From NCBI GenBank assembly GCA_964036195.1, contig OZ038454.1:5704001-5768000 (forward strand): 64,000 nt of DNA. The letters are read 5' to 3'. The position numbers and the translations under genes are program-made. Under the pieces are notes generated by a model that was given only the letters and a program-made list of their open reading frames with translations, had not been told where the DNA came from and did no database searches. Position 1 is the stretch's first letter. Each line of letters begins with the position of its first letter. Source of the DNA: Sphaerolaimus hirsutus. Taxonomy: Eukaryota > Nematoda > Chromadorea > Monhysterida > Sphaerolaimidae. Positions 46,950 to 58,284 of the stretch are shown here, piece after piece.

Positions 46950-49900
46950 ATGCAGCCGCCAATGGCCCCGCCCCATTTTGGCTATGGAAATGGGCAACAA
47001 CAAAATTCATATTATACAAATCAAGGGTACAATGGTCCCCCACCCCAGGGGTACCCACCCAATTACGATATGGGTGGTGGGTACCCTGGAGGACCCCCTC
47101 CACAGGGGTACCCACCGAACTATAATATGGGTGGGGCACCCCCGCCACACCCACAAGGACAGGGCTATTACGGAGGTTTGTTGTTCGAGATGAGAATTTG
47201 CTTTTAAAATTCAGATTGTAAGAACAACAAAAAGTGTGATGTAGTTGTAGATTGTTTGATGTACATATTGTGATGGAGCATAATAAAGTTTATTCCCGCA
47301 GATGCTTCCCTAACTTTTTTGGCTCAACACACATCATTTTCGCTTCCAGCAAGCATGTCAAACTCATTCATTTGCTCTGAAAGTTTGATAAGATTGCTTT
47401 TAGCTTACGGCCTACGAGAACGCAGTCACCTACACAGCAAAAATGGGTGTGTGGATGTGCGGTGAAGCGTCGGGAAGCGTCGGGAAGTGTCTTCACGCCA
47501 ACACTTACAAACGCTTCACCAAGCATGCCGACGCTTCCACACAAACCACAAAAATCTGCGTGAAGGCACTTCACCCTTCTTAATATGGCGGTCAGACCCA
47601 AATGTATGCGTAGGGGAAGCGTGTGGAAGCGCCAGCTCGGTGAAGTGTCTTCCACATTTTGGATGCGCGTGAAGCGCGCGGTGAAGCTAGGTGAAGCATG
47701 TGGAAGACACATCACTGTATTTTCGTGATGCTGGTGGAAGCGTGTGGAAGTGTGTGGAAGCGCGCCACTTCACACACATCCAGGCTTCACGGATTCATTC
47801 TTTCTGCTGTGCTACGCTTCCCGATCGCCAATAAAAATTCGAAATGTTTTGAATATGCCGCAGCGGCAACACAGAAAAATTTGACCAGAAAAAAATAAAA
47901 AAGCAAAAATCTAGTGGAAGATATTCAAAAATTCGAAAAGTATCTCAACAAAATCACAAAATCAAAAACTATTTTTGGGAAAAATTCGAAAATTCAAAAA
48001 GTCATTTTAGAAAACAGCACTTTAAAAAATAATAATAAATCCTAAACACCTTCCCGGTCACGTCCGGCACCCTATTTTTGATCTTACTTGTGACACCCTA
48101 TTTCCAGTTCTAGGGCGCTCCAGAAGCTGAAACTTGGGGGAGGTATTGGTGTAACCCCCCTCTACTTCGCATGAATTTAGGGGGTCGGGGCGACCCCTCT
48201 CAGAGTCGGTCGCCCTAAGTGCAAATTTTTTTGGCTTTTATTGTGTCCGACAGCACGTCCGGCACCCACTGATTTCTGAGCTGTGGGAGGGGTATAAATC
48301 TAAAATTTTGGGAATGTGTTACCAACACCACTCCCCTACTATACACTATTCAATAATGTGAGATAAATGTGAAAAATTTATAAAAAATCTCTTTTTCTCT
48401 AGAAAACACCACTGCCCAATAGATGGATGATAAAATGTTCACTTTTTGGAACTTTTTTATTAGACACTTTAAGAGCTGGTTTACAATACTTTAAAGGGAA
48501 CGGTTTGATGTTTAAAGTTATGTAAAGAACCATACCTCTAAAATGCATGCATTGCAAAATTTACTTGGGGGGGGGGAATTTCAAAGTGTAAATTTTGTGA
48601 ATTTTTGTTCCTGCAATGATGTCATTATGATGTCATAAAATTCGCCCTAAGTAAATTTTGCAATGCAGGCATTTTAGAGGTATGGTTCTGTACATAACTT
48701 TTAACATCAAACCGTTCCCTTTAAAGTATTGTAAACCAGCTCTTTAAGTGTCTAATAAAAAATTTCCAAAAAGTGAATTTTTGTTATCCATCTATTGGGG
48801 AGTGGTGCTTTTTTTAAAGAGAATAAGCAAATTTTTGAAAAAAATTTCTCATTAATCTCACATTTTTGAATAGTGTATAGTAGGGGAGTGGTGTTGGTAA
48901 CACAACCCAAAATTTTAGATATATACCCCTCCCACAGCTCAGAAATCAGCGGGTGCCAGACCTGCTGTGGGACACCAAAAAAGGCAAAACAATATTTGCG
49001 ATTAGGGCGACCCACCCTGAGGGGTTGCCGCGACCCCCCAATACATGCAAAGTAGAGGGGGGTTGCGCCAATATCTCCCCCAAGTTTCAGCCTCTTGGGA
49101 TATAGCCAAGTTTCAGCCTCTATAGGATGTAAGAAGTAAAATCAAAAAATGGGTGCCGGACGTGACCGGGAAGGTGTTTACAAGGTTAGCATCGTTACAA
49201 ATCATACCCAAAACCGTTAGGGCCACCAGTGCCGCCAATGATGCCTCCAAGGCCAAATTATGGTGTGGACCAAAATTCCCAAGATGACAATCCAGATGGA
49301 AGCCCCCTGGGTGGAAAGTATGCAATTGGGTTCAATAGCGTGTCTATCAGGCAGGGATTTATACGCAAGGTAGTGTTTTTATACCTCCTAAACGGTATTA
49401 TTTTGGTGCGTTTTTGAAATGGAAATGTAAGCTTTCAAGAGGCAAAATTTTTTTACCAAACTCATTTCCCAGTTTCTTATACTGGGACGGAAAGCAGACT
49501 AATGTGTTTGCGAAAGTGTTAAACAGGGTTGTGTACAAAAACTGCACACATGCGATTATGCACTGAAACTAGGAACATATTAGGATTTTTTACACTTTCT
49601 TTGTAATTTTAAAACTAAATTATACTTTAGTATGAATTCTCAAAATTTGGAAAGCTTATTTATGCCTACACTTACGCTTTCCAAAAATACAAGTACCGAT
49701 CGTAACAACTCTGGTAGAAACCACACCAACCCTTTTTAAAACTGATTTTTCCTTCATCCAGGTATTTGGAATAGTGTGTCTGCAATTTCTGGTGGTCACT
49801 TTAATGGTTTTGGCAGTATTTTTAATTGATGAAGTAAGGAACTTTATAAGAGCTACTACTGCTGGCAAAATTCTCTACTATGCCAGCTAGTGAGTAAAAG

Positions 49901-50916
49901 TGGAATTTATGTGAATTGTTCACTCATGTGGGCAAGTTTCTTTTTTCCAGCGGAGTCTTCATTGGGACATATTTGGCATTGGCATGTTGCCAAGGAATCC
50001 GCCGAAAAAGCCCCCTCAATATTTTCCTCTGTGCACTGCTGGTTTGTTCGTTTGTTTTTCAAATTATCCGTTCTCGTTTTTTTTCAAAGACTAGCGATCC
50101 TACTTTTTTATAAATATAAAAAAAACTCAGACGCTGGCGGCAGGGTACATGACTGCGATGATTACAGCATATCACGATGTTCAAGTAGTTCTGATTGCAG
50201 TGGGAGTAGTTACCGTTGTTTGTGGAACCATCATCATTTTTGCCACGCAAACAAAGGTTGACATGTTTTTTTCCAAAAAAACTTTTTTTTATAAATATTT
50301 TATATCTGTTGTGTTTTTTTTTGTTTTCAGTTTGACTTCACATCACTTTTGGGCATAATGTTCGTCGTTTCGATGGTTGTCATGGTGTTCGGAATTGTTG
50401 CTGTATTGGTCAATATGTTCCTCAAGATAAGGGTGAGTTTTTTAAACAGGTTTTTGAAAAACAGCGTGAAGTTTAAAAAGTGGATGTATTTGCAGATACT
50501 CTACTTGATTTATGCAGCAGTTGCCACACTTATGTTCATGGTTGTTAGTTGATTGATAAAATTGTCACTCTTGTCACTTGATACTGTGCATGTGTACTGA
50601 ACGTTTGGCAATGTGCCAACCATTACTTTTGTATGACAACATGACTCATTGTTTTGAAGATTCAAACTTGAGCCTGCCAGTGAAGACAAACAATTGTAAC
50701 GAGCAGCACAGTAAACAGTCACAAGAGTTTGATAGTCCAAAATATTGGTAAATATCATTTTTTTCACAGTACCTTGCTATCGATGTGCAAATGGTCATGG
50801 GTGGGAAAAAGCACGAAATTTCCCCTGAAGATTATGTGTTTGCAGCAATACAATTGTTCATGGATATAATTTACATATTTTGGTTTTTGCTGCAATTGAT
50901 TGGTGAATGTTTCTGA
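46950..50916 (+). CDS. Lifeguard/TMBIM (GRINA-like) protein, copy 1
   Basis: This is a BAX-inhibitor-1 family membrane protein (Lifeguard branch: LFG1/GRINA, LFG2/FAIM2, LFG3/TMBIM1), which in animals sits in Golgi/ER membranes and affects calcium and cell survival. Eight exons: 46950-47175, 49221-49369, 49762-49889, 49951-50041, 50131-50256, 50331-50432, 50496-50543 and 50770-50916, all phase-consistent, giving about 338 residues. The N-terminus (about 1-100) is cytosolic Pro/Gly/Tyr-rich with two copies of a GPPPQGYPPNY unit. It is followed by SVSIRQGFIRKVFGIVCLQF, the conserved entry to the first helix, then about seven hydrophobic helices (LYLIYAAVATLMFMV, YLAIDVQMVMGGKKHEISPE) and the family's C-terminal DYVFAAIQLFMDIIYIF. 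Intron 1 holds a 1.1-kb foldback element. Tandem paralogue of 52468-55847. Confidence 0.95.
47360..47900. repeat. Inverted repeat of GGAAGCGTGTGGAAG words in Lifeguard copy 1 intron 1
   Basis: Words GAAGCGTCGGGAAG, GTGTGGAAGCG and their complements CGCTTCCACACAAACC and CTTCACACGC-like alternate on both strands. ACCTACACAGCAAAAATG near 47430 pairs with CATTCTTTCTGCTGTG near 47800. A foldback, non-coding, without obvious target duplication. Confidence 0.55.
48043..49180. mobile_element. 1.14-kb long-palindrome foldback in Lifeguard copy 1 intron 1
   Basis: The left end TAAACACCTTCCCGGTCACG and right end CGTGACCGGGAAGGTGTTTA are perfect. The arms remain complementary to the centre near 48600, for example ACCATACCTCTAAAATGC versus GCATTTTAGAGGTATGGT. 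Related to 8290-9756. It lies 40 bases upstream of exon 2 (49221). Confidence 0.85.
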
Positions 50917-51096
50917 TTTGTAAATGTGTGAGCCTATTTATACGAGTGTTAGAGGTTATCAGAGGTGTATTGTTGCAAGAATGAAGAACAGTGATTACCT
51001 ATATCATGTGATCTCATGTGCTGAGATATGTTCAATCTAATTTTCAAGCCTAAAATGTTTAGCTGATCACTTCATCACCTGTCACATATCGTGTCA

Positions 51097-51116
51097 AATA
51101 AAACATAGACAATAAA
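51097..51116 (+). terminator. Poly(A) signals of Lifeguard copy 1
   Basis: Two AATAAA hexamers (51097-51102 and 51111-51116) about 180-200 bases after the stop. The surrounding text GTGTCAAATAAAACATAGAC has a recognisable partner near 58075-58110, the displaced 3' end of copy 2. Confidence 0.65.
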
Positions 51117-51426
51117 CCAGCTGAAAGTTGAATTATTAATGCATGGCTAAACATAAATAGGTAACTGATTACACTCATACTCATGTTTAAAAACCATTTT
51201 GTCGTCAACTTTTTGCCCGCCTATATTTGAAAGGCACCCTTCATTTTTGTCAACGTTTTTACCCACCGCTATTGGAGAAGCCTTTCGTTTGGAGGGTGCC
51301 CTTCTAACTTTTCTACCCACTACTATTGGAGATGCAAGTATATTGGAGGACGCTCTTCTATCTTTCTGTCAACTTTTTTACCCACCGCTATTGGAGATGC
51401 CCTTTTAGAATGCAAAAACACACAAA

Positions 51427-51857
51427 TACCGTATTTCTTCTGAAAGAAGAGAGCCGTTCTTTTTTTCCGTCAAGTTTTTACCTGCCATTCTATTGGAGGT
51501 GCCGTTCTACTGGAGGCTGCCGTTCTATTTTTTCACCAGTTTTTTCCACAGATTTCTCATTCCAACATAGCTTTTCTTATGAAGTTTGAGCAATATTTTA
51601 ATATCAGAGCATCAGTTTGAAATTTAACAACTAAATATATGAATGGTTTGAACGTTCTCACCGCTCATTTTTGATTTATTTTTTTGCTTTGGCACACTAC
51701 CAACATACTTTCTACCTGTCGTTCTATTAGAGGTGCCGTTCAATTGGAGTCTGCCATTCTATCGTTTTCGTGAGCGCAAAAATGTGCCAAATCATGCTGT
51801 TCTATTGGAGGTGCCATTCTATTGGAGGTATGCCATTCTATTAGAATAAATACGGTA
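51427..51857. mobile_element. TA-MITE, TTCTAATAGAAG family, uninterrupted copy
   Basis: It starts TACCGTATTTCTTCTGAAAG and ends TCTATTAGAATAAATACGGTA, with CCGTTCTATTGGAGGTGCC words in both arms. It gives the undivided form of the outer element at 4049-5234. It lies between the two Lifeguard genes. Shorter, decayed words of the same kind precede it at 51195-51405. Nothing else is seen from 51120 to 52460. Confidence 0.75.
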
Positions 51858-52467
51858 AAAGGAATGGAGAATGGGAAGCGAGAGCAGAGGGCTAAGATTT
51901 TCATAGAGTTCTAATATATTTAACTATTCAATTTCAATTAGATGTGCTGATGTGAAAATGTTGCTAAGTCAGGTTACATTTCAAAAACTATTTTTTATGT
52001 TCAAATGAAAAAATATGGCACAGAAAGTAGAGAGCTAAGTAAAGCTTATTGTTTACGTTGGTGCCAAGTATTTAGTGTACAGTTGCTGCATTATAGTTAT
52101 GTTGTATTTCAGCTCCCAACAATGAATTGTGTGCAGATTGTACTCAAACTGCTCTAAAACACATAATGCACTGTCTGTGGATTCAGCCATAAAATACCAA
52201 TACCAATAGATGCTTTGAGTCAATTGATGTCAACAAAAAATCATATGACTCACAGTTGTTGTGTGTGAACTGAATTCAATGCCAGTTACAGTCTGTGGCA
52301 ATAAAATCCTGTGATCCTTATAAATATTTATAACAGCCCTTAAAAGGTGGCTGTTTGAAGGTTACAACAATTCTGGCATTGCTACAACTAGTGATAGCTA
52401 GTAAATATTATAAATTTTAATTTTGAATTTGAATATTTGAATATTTTCTTAAAACATTAACGTCAAG

Positions 52468-55400
52468 ATGCAGCCGCCAGTGGCCCCGCCCCAATTTGGC
52501 TATGGAGATGGGCATCAACAGAATTCATATTATACCAGTCAAGGGTACCCTGGAGGACCCCCTCCACAGGGGTACCCACCGAACTATAATATGGGTGGGG
52601 CACCCCCGCCACACCCACAAGGACAGGGCTATTATGGAGGTTGGTTGTGAGACATGAGAATTTGTTTCTATAATTCAGATTGGATGAACAACAAAATGTA
52701 CTCAGTTGTTTGCACACTTAATGGCATGCATCATTAATCAAAGTATCGTGCATCAAAATAGGTATACTACAAAAATCACTGTGCACCATGTGGTAGTCCC
52801 AAACCCTGTAAAATTCCCTGTAAAATATCAAATGTCATGCAAAGTGTCAAAAGTCATGTAAAATGCCCGGTAAAATGGCAAACGTTTGCGAATTTACCGG
52901 GAATTTTACATGACTTTTGACACTTTGCATGACATTTTACATTTTACAGGGCATTTTACAGGGTCTGGGACTGGCACCGTGTCGAACTGTTTCGTGACGA
53001 ATCATATATTATACAAACCTTTCAGGGGGTTCACCAGTGGTACCAAGTGCGCCAATGATACCCCCAACTCCAAGACAAAATTTTGGTGGCAACCAGAATG
53101 CCCATGATAACAACCCAGATGTAAATCCCCTGGGGGGTGGAAAGTATGCAGTTGGGTTTGATAGCGTGTCTATCAGGCAGGGATTTATACGCAAGGTAGT
53201 GTTTTTATACCTCAAACAGCATTATTTTGTTGTGTTTTTGAGATGGAAATGAAAGCTTTCAGGTAACGTTCACGTGGGAAAATTACAGAATTTTTTTGCC
53301 AAACTCGTTTCTCACATTCTTCTACCGACTTATACTGCACTATACAAATTATTGTACCATTATGTGGATGGATGATCAAAATTACATCCACGTGCACGTG
53401 AAGAACGTGCACTCAATTAACCCACAGTGAGAGCAATGTAATGTGATTAAAACAATACTACCGTATTTCCTCGACATACCCCCCCTCAAAATAGGCACTA
53501 TGAATTTATAACCCCCCCCCCCTCGAAATACCCCCCCAAATTCAGTGTATAGGGAACGTAGATGACAAACGCTCTGGGAAACGCAGAACACACGTTAAAA
53601 CAATGATTGTGTTACGTTAGAACATGATTTATATCATCTACATACTTATATAAGGCTATAGACTAGGGCTTGAAACTCGATTTTTTTCAAAGTCGAGTTC
53701 AAGTCGCAACCCCAATTTTTTTCCGGTCGAGTCGGCGAGTCGAGTCAGGCAAGACACTGAAAAGTCGAGTCGAGTCTGGCAAAAATCTCGAGTCTCGAGT
53801 CGAGTCGGATGCATTACCTTTTGGTATGATCCTTGCTGATATTTTTGATACTGGTTTCTCTTCCAATGTTTTCACACACACTTTGTGAAGTCTAAATGCC
53901 AACAGTTCATTTAAATATTAAGATAAAGCAAAAATAGAACTTTTTATCACTCATGTTGCTACAAATAAAGTTGCAAAAAAAAATCAGCCTACGGATGGAT
54001 AATTAACATCTTTTACAGCATTTTTTTGGATCAGTGCCAACATTGTGCAATGCATTTGAGATGGTGTGTATATCATGGATGGTGTGTGTATTTCATTATG
54101 TAGAATTCTATGGTAACAAGAAATTTGAGTTTTAACACCATTCAATACATATGTCAAGCCAATCGACAATATATCACGCATGTGATATGGAAATGCATGC
54201 TCGCGTGCAAATTTTTTGAAAAATATGTTAAAAAGTTCATATCAAAATTGATTTTTAGGACAGTATTCAATGGAAACCCCGACTCGAAATTTGCCAAAAT
54301 TTTGAGTCGAGTCAGGCAAAAACCTTGAGTCTCGAGTTTAGGCCCAATTTTTCCGGTCGAGTCAGACGAGTCGAGTCGGTACCCTGTTTTACCCTTGAGT
54401 CACGAGTCGAGTCGAGTCGAGTCGGGTCGAGTTCAAGCCCTACTATAGACTCTTATACATGGTGGTTTTTGTTGCATTTTTCTACGTCTGCGTAAGTTAT
54501 TAGTACTGGGTGTTCAAAAATTTCCGGCGAAATAATAACCCCCCCCCTCTAATTACCCCCACCCCCTCGCAATACCCCCCCCCCCCCCCTCAAAATTCTC
54601 ACTCTGAAAAAAAAACCCTGGGGGTATTTCGAGGAAATACGGTATTTTTGTTTTTGTATTTAGGTATGTGGGATATGATACATTTCATTTTTAAGTGTGT
54701 GGTTTTTAATTTTTTTACATTTTTAAAACGTTTTAAAAATCGCATTTTTTCTTTATCCAGGTGTTTGGAATAGTGTGTCTGCAATTTCTAGTTGTCACTC
54801 TGATGGTTTTGCCAGTATTTTTTATTGAAGACGCAAGGAACTTTATAAGAGCTACAACTGCTGGCAAAATACTCTACTATGTCAGCTTGTTAGTAAAAAT
54901 GGAATAAAATACCTATTTATGTTCTCATTTTTTATTCACCTACGTGGGCACTGATTATGTTGTTTTTTTAGTGCGGTCTTCATCGGGACATATTTGACAT
55001 TGGCATGTTGCCAAGGAATTCGTAGAAAATTCCCCATCAACATTATCCTCTGTGGACTGCTGGTTTGTTTTTTTAAATTATCTGTTGTTGCTTTTTTTAA
55101 ACGTGGCATCCTACATTATAAAAAAATCGCAGACACTGGCGGCAGGCTTCATGACTGCAATGATTACGGCACATCATGGTCGTATAGAAGTTTTAATTGC
55201 AGTGGCTGTAGTTACGGTTGTTTGTGGAACGATCATCATTTTTGCCACGCAAACAAAGGTTGACATTTTCAAATAAAAATATGATTTCTAAAAATATTTG
55301 ATACTTTTTGGCTATTTCGCTTCAGTTTGACTTCACATCGCTTTTGGGCATAATGTTTGTCGTTTCGATGGTCGTCATGGTGTTCGGCATCGTCGCTGTG

Positions 55401-55847
55401 TTGGTGAATATCTTCTTGAAGATCAAGGTGAGTTTTTTTATTTTTTATTTTGAAAAACAGAGTAAGTTTAAAAGTGAACTTCTTGCAGATACTCTACTTG
55501 ATTTATGCGGCAGTCGCCACGCTGATGTTCATGGTTGTTAGTTGAAGAATTAACCTTCTGTAAACTCTAAAAATTAGAAATACTCAAAAATAACTCAACA
55601 CCTTGCACGCCTGGTTCACGCCAACCTGGTTTCGGAAGAGTGCCAACGATACTATCGTTTGCGATTTACATAAATTTCAATTCATTTTCCAATTTCACAG
55701 TATCTTGCTATCGATGTGCAAATGGTCATGGGTGGGAAAAGGCACGAAATTTCCCCTGAAGATTACGTGTTTGCAGCAATACAATTGTTCATGGATATTA
55801 TTTACATATTTTGGTTTTTGTTGCAATTGATTGGTGAATGTTTCTGA
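52468..55847 (+). CDS. Lifeguard/TMBIM (GRINA-like) protein, copy 2
   Basis: Eight exons with the same junctions as copy 1: 52468-52639, 53026-53195, 54761-54888, 54972-55062, 55133-55258, 55326-55427, 55489-55536 and 55701-55847, about 327 residues. The Pro/Gly/Tyr N-terminus has one GPPPQGYPPNY unit where copy 1 has two. The second exon reads GGNQNAHDNNPD..., clearly diverged. The membrane part is nearly identical: FGIVCLQFLVVTLMVL, ACCQGIRRK, FATQTKFDFTSLLGIMFVV and a YLAIDVQMVMGGKRHEISPE variant with Arg for Lys. Membrane topology and role are as for copy 1. Intron 2 is 1.57 kb because of nested transposons, against 392 bases in copy 1. The duplicates differ mostly in the cytosolic N-terminus, where partner binding would be expected to diverge. 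Confidence 0.95.
52794..52974. mobile_element. Small foldback, CAGTCCCAGACC family, in copy 2 intron 1
   Basis: GTAGTCCCAAACCCTGTAAAA on the left mirrors TTTTACAGGGTCTGGGACTG on the right; the interior iterates GTCATGCAAAGTGTCAAAAG. Confidence 0.75.
53459..54644. mobile_element. Palindromic CCGTATTTCCTCGA MITE, split by a TAGGG element
   Basis: Ends TACCGTATTTCCTCGACATA and TTTCGAGGAAATACGGTA. Its inner text (GTTACGTTAGAACATGA, TATATAAGGCTATAGAC | CTCTTATACATGGTGG) matches the unsplit copy at 61630-62059. The split occurs exactly at the duplicated octamer of the inserted element 53664-54442. Lifeguard copy 2 intron 2. Confidence 0.85.
53664..54442. mobile_element. TAGGG-end element of GAGTCGAGTC words
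   Basis: Terminal inverted repeats TAGGGCTTGAAACTCGA and TCGAGTTCAAGCCCTA; exact 8-bp duplication CTATAGAC (53656-53663 and 54443-54450). Arms at 53690-53810 and 54280-54435 are iterations of GAGTCGAGTCGAGTC with CTCGAGTC palindromes. The middle (53811-54280) is unique, with short open frames but no recognised domain. Confidence 0.93.
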
Positions 55848-56462
55848 GTTGTTGTTATCTGGAGTATATTTATATTTGTGTAACAGATTATCAGAGGTAT
55901 TTTATTTGGTCGCAAAGAGAAAGGACAATGGTTTTACCATATGTAATCTCATCTGCCTTAATATCACCAAGACAATTTTCAAACTGTCATATATTTACCT
56001 AGCTGAAATGTTCCTTTCGTCAATGACAGCACACAATATTCATTTCTTAATTGAAAAACCAGAGTTGTTAGAATCACTGAACTTTTTTTAAAGTATATGT
56101 AAATTTTAAGTTTTTTTACTCACTACAAAGTATAGAAAACGTGGAATACTTTTTTTTACTCGTACGTACGCGTAAATGTGGGTACTTTTCTTGTGAGTGT
56201 AGAAATGACTACCTAATTTTATTCATAGAATATGTAAAAGTGGGCACTTTTTCGTACGTGTACAGCACAACGTATATTTTTCTATAAGCAAATGACAGGT
56301 AAAATAGTTTTCAAGGTCTCTTTATTCTGGGAAATAAAAATTGTCGCTCTCCCGACTCGTTTCCACTTCTATTGTCTCCACAACATATTCGATTTGGTTG
56401 CGATTTTTTTAAAGGCATGCACGCGTGTCTTTATAATTCAACAGAACCACTTCTGTAAATAC

Positions 56463-57385
56463 CAGAGTTGGAAAAACGTATTTACGTTTACCCGAAATAC
56501 CCAGTTATTCGGGTATTTATACTTACGTTTACATTTACGTTTTCCAAAAATACCGTTACGTTTTGTTACGTTTTCCTGACCAAAGTACCTGGGTACTGGT
56601 GAAAACGTAAAAAACTTGTGATCGTTCACACATGCACATGTTCAAATGGGCCACACCACCTGCAGCCAACAATATTCTTATGTTTTTGCATAAACGTAAC
56701 TTGTATAGGTACATACAAAAAGCGGTGTATAAAAAAGTGAATCTCGCTTGCAATTAATACACATGGAATACTTGGTACATATTCATGAATGTGTTCAAAT
56801 GCTGAACACAGAACCCTTTTTGTTTATTTGTGGAGTCTTGCGTTTATAATTTTTTTTGTGATGAATTCCGACGACGCCACTTGCAACAACTATGAGTAGC
56901 ACACGTTTTGAAACTGGCAGGGCGAGTGCAGCTCTGGTGCCAATCCCAGACTCTGTAGGATGCCCTGTAAAAATGTAAAATTTCATGCAAATGTCAATAC
57001 TCATGTTATATGCCCAGCAAAATGGCAAAGATTTGCCACCTTCCAGGGCATTTTGCATGACCTTAGACAGTTTGCACGCCATTTGACATTTTTAAGGCAT
57101 TTCACAGGGTCTGGGACTCCCCTAGAATCACCAGCGTAGTTGGACTTGGCCACACGGAAAGTGGTGCAGATATAGCGATTGACCCATCTAAAGGTGAAAA
57201 TAATGGTATTTCCCAAATCACAATGGCAAATACTGTGTGTAAATTTTTTTACGTTTACGTTTTTTTTACGTATTCCTTGGTATTTTAAAAATACCTTACG
57301 TTTTAGTATTTATACTTTTGATTTGGAAAAGGTATTTACGTTTACGTTTACGTTTTCCAAAAATACCAGTATTTGCACAACTCTG
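56463..57385. mobile_element. hAT-like CAGAGTTG element of TTTACGTTTACG words in the copy 2 3' region
   Basis: Ends CAGAGTTG and CAACTCTG, with exact 8-bp duplication GTAAATAC (56455-56462 and 57386-57393). Arms iterate ACGTATTTACGTTTACG and complements. A CAGTCCCAGACC-type element is nested at about 56945-57120. It lies between the copy 2 stop codon and the conserved 3' end near 58100. Confidence 0.9.
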
Positions 57386-57424
57386 GTAAATACATAGCAG
57401 TGTAGTCACTTTATACCTAAATGG

Positions 57425-57664
57425 CCCTACACACACTAGTTTTCACCATGACATGTGTGAAAACTGAAATGGTGACATGGTGACATTCAGCCTACTCTTA
57501 TTGTATGCTATATGTGTTTTAGTTTACAAATTTCAAAATTGTAACTTTTATTAAATTAAATTCAAATTAAATTTTAATTAAATCATTCAACTGGTTTCAT
57601 TTATTAGCATTTAAAAATTTTTCAGTTTTCACACGAAGTCACGGTGAAAACTAGTGTGTGTAGG
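57425..57664. repeat. Inverted repeat with CCTACACACACTAGTTTTCACC ends
   Basis: CCTACACACACTAGTTTTCA on the left and TGAAAACTAGTGTGTGTAGG on the right are perfect over 20 bases. The interior is A/T-rich. Followed at 57690-57830 by CGTACGCGTACG words. No gene. Confidence 0.7.
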
Positions 57665-58080
57665 CACAATATGTCCCAAAATGCATTTTCTGAAATACAT
57701 TTTGCGTACGCGTATGCTTTAAAAATGTACGCGTACAAGTGCGTACGGTATTTAAAAAAGTATATGTAAATGTTTTTACCGCATAGGTACTCGCGTACGC
57801 GTATTTTTCGAGTATTTTTTACCTTTTAACAACTTTGGAAAAAACATACCATGTCGCTATTGTTGCACGGCACTACGCCCAGGAAAGGCACTGTGGGTGA
57901 GTTTTTTTGGTCACAGTGACAAGTTTGTGTCAAATTCCTGGCTGCTGGTGCTAGTACCAATTCATTTGCAAAAAAAACAACATATTTTATAGTAGACAAC
58001 GTCTGGAACGCGAGAAAATGTATGCATCGGGCCACTTCATTCATCACCAGTCAATAATCACATATTTTTAAGTTGTGACA

Positions 58081-58108
58081 AATAAAACCGAGACAAGTTG
58101 TCAATAAA
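58081..58108 (+). terminator. Poly(A) signals matching the displaced 3' end of Lifeguard copy 2
   Basis: AATAAA occurs at 58081-58086 and 58103-58108. The neighbouring text (GACAAGTTGTCAATAAACC, AAAGTTGAAATTATG, GGCTGAACATAAATA) is similar to the copy 1 3' end at 51085-51165. This suggests the original 3' end now lies 2.2 kb after the stop because of inserted elements. Confidence 0.5.
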
Positions 58109-58284
58109 CCCGGCGAAAGTTGAAATTATGAAAGAATGGCTGAACATAAATAAACAATTTCTCACTGTTCAAAACCATAAAAATCATTGTTAAAATACGC
58201 CACCACTTTCCCGTTATTGGTAAATTACTGACACATATTTTCAGACATACTTTCATAAAAAAATTTTTCAGCAATAATATCGTT

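Noticed and set aside
47368..47898. Frames of 60-115 codons in both directions in Lifeguard intron 1
   Set aside because: They overlap an inverted repeat of GGAAGCGTGTGG words and do not resemble any domain.
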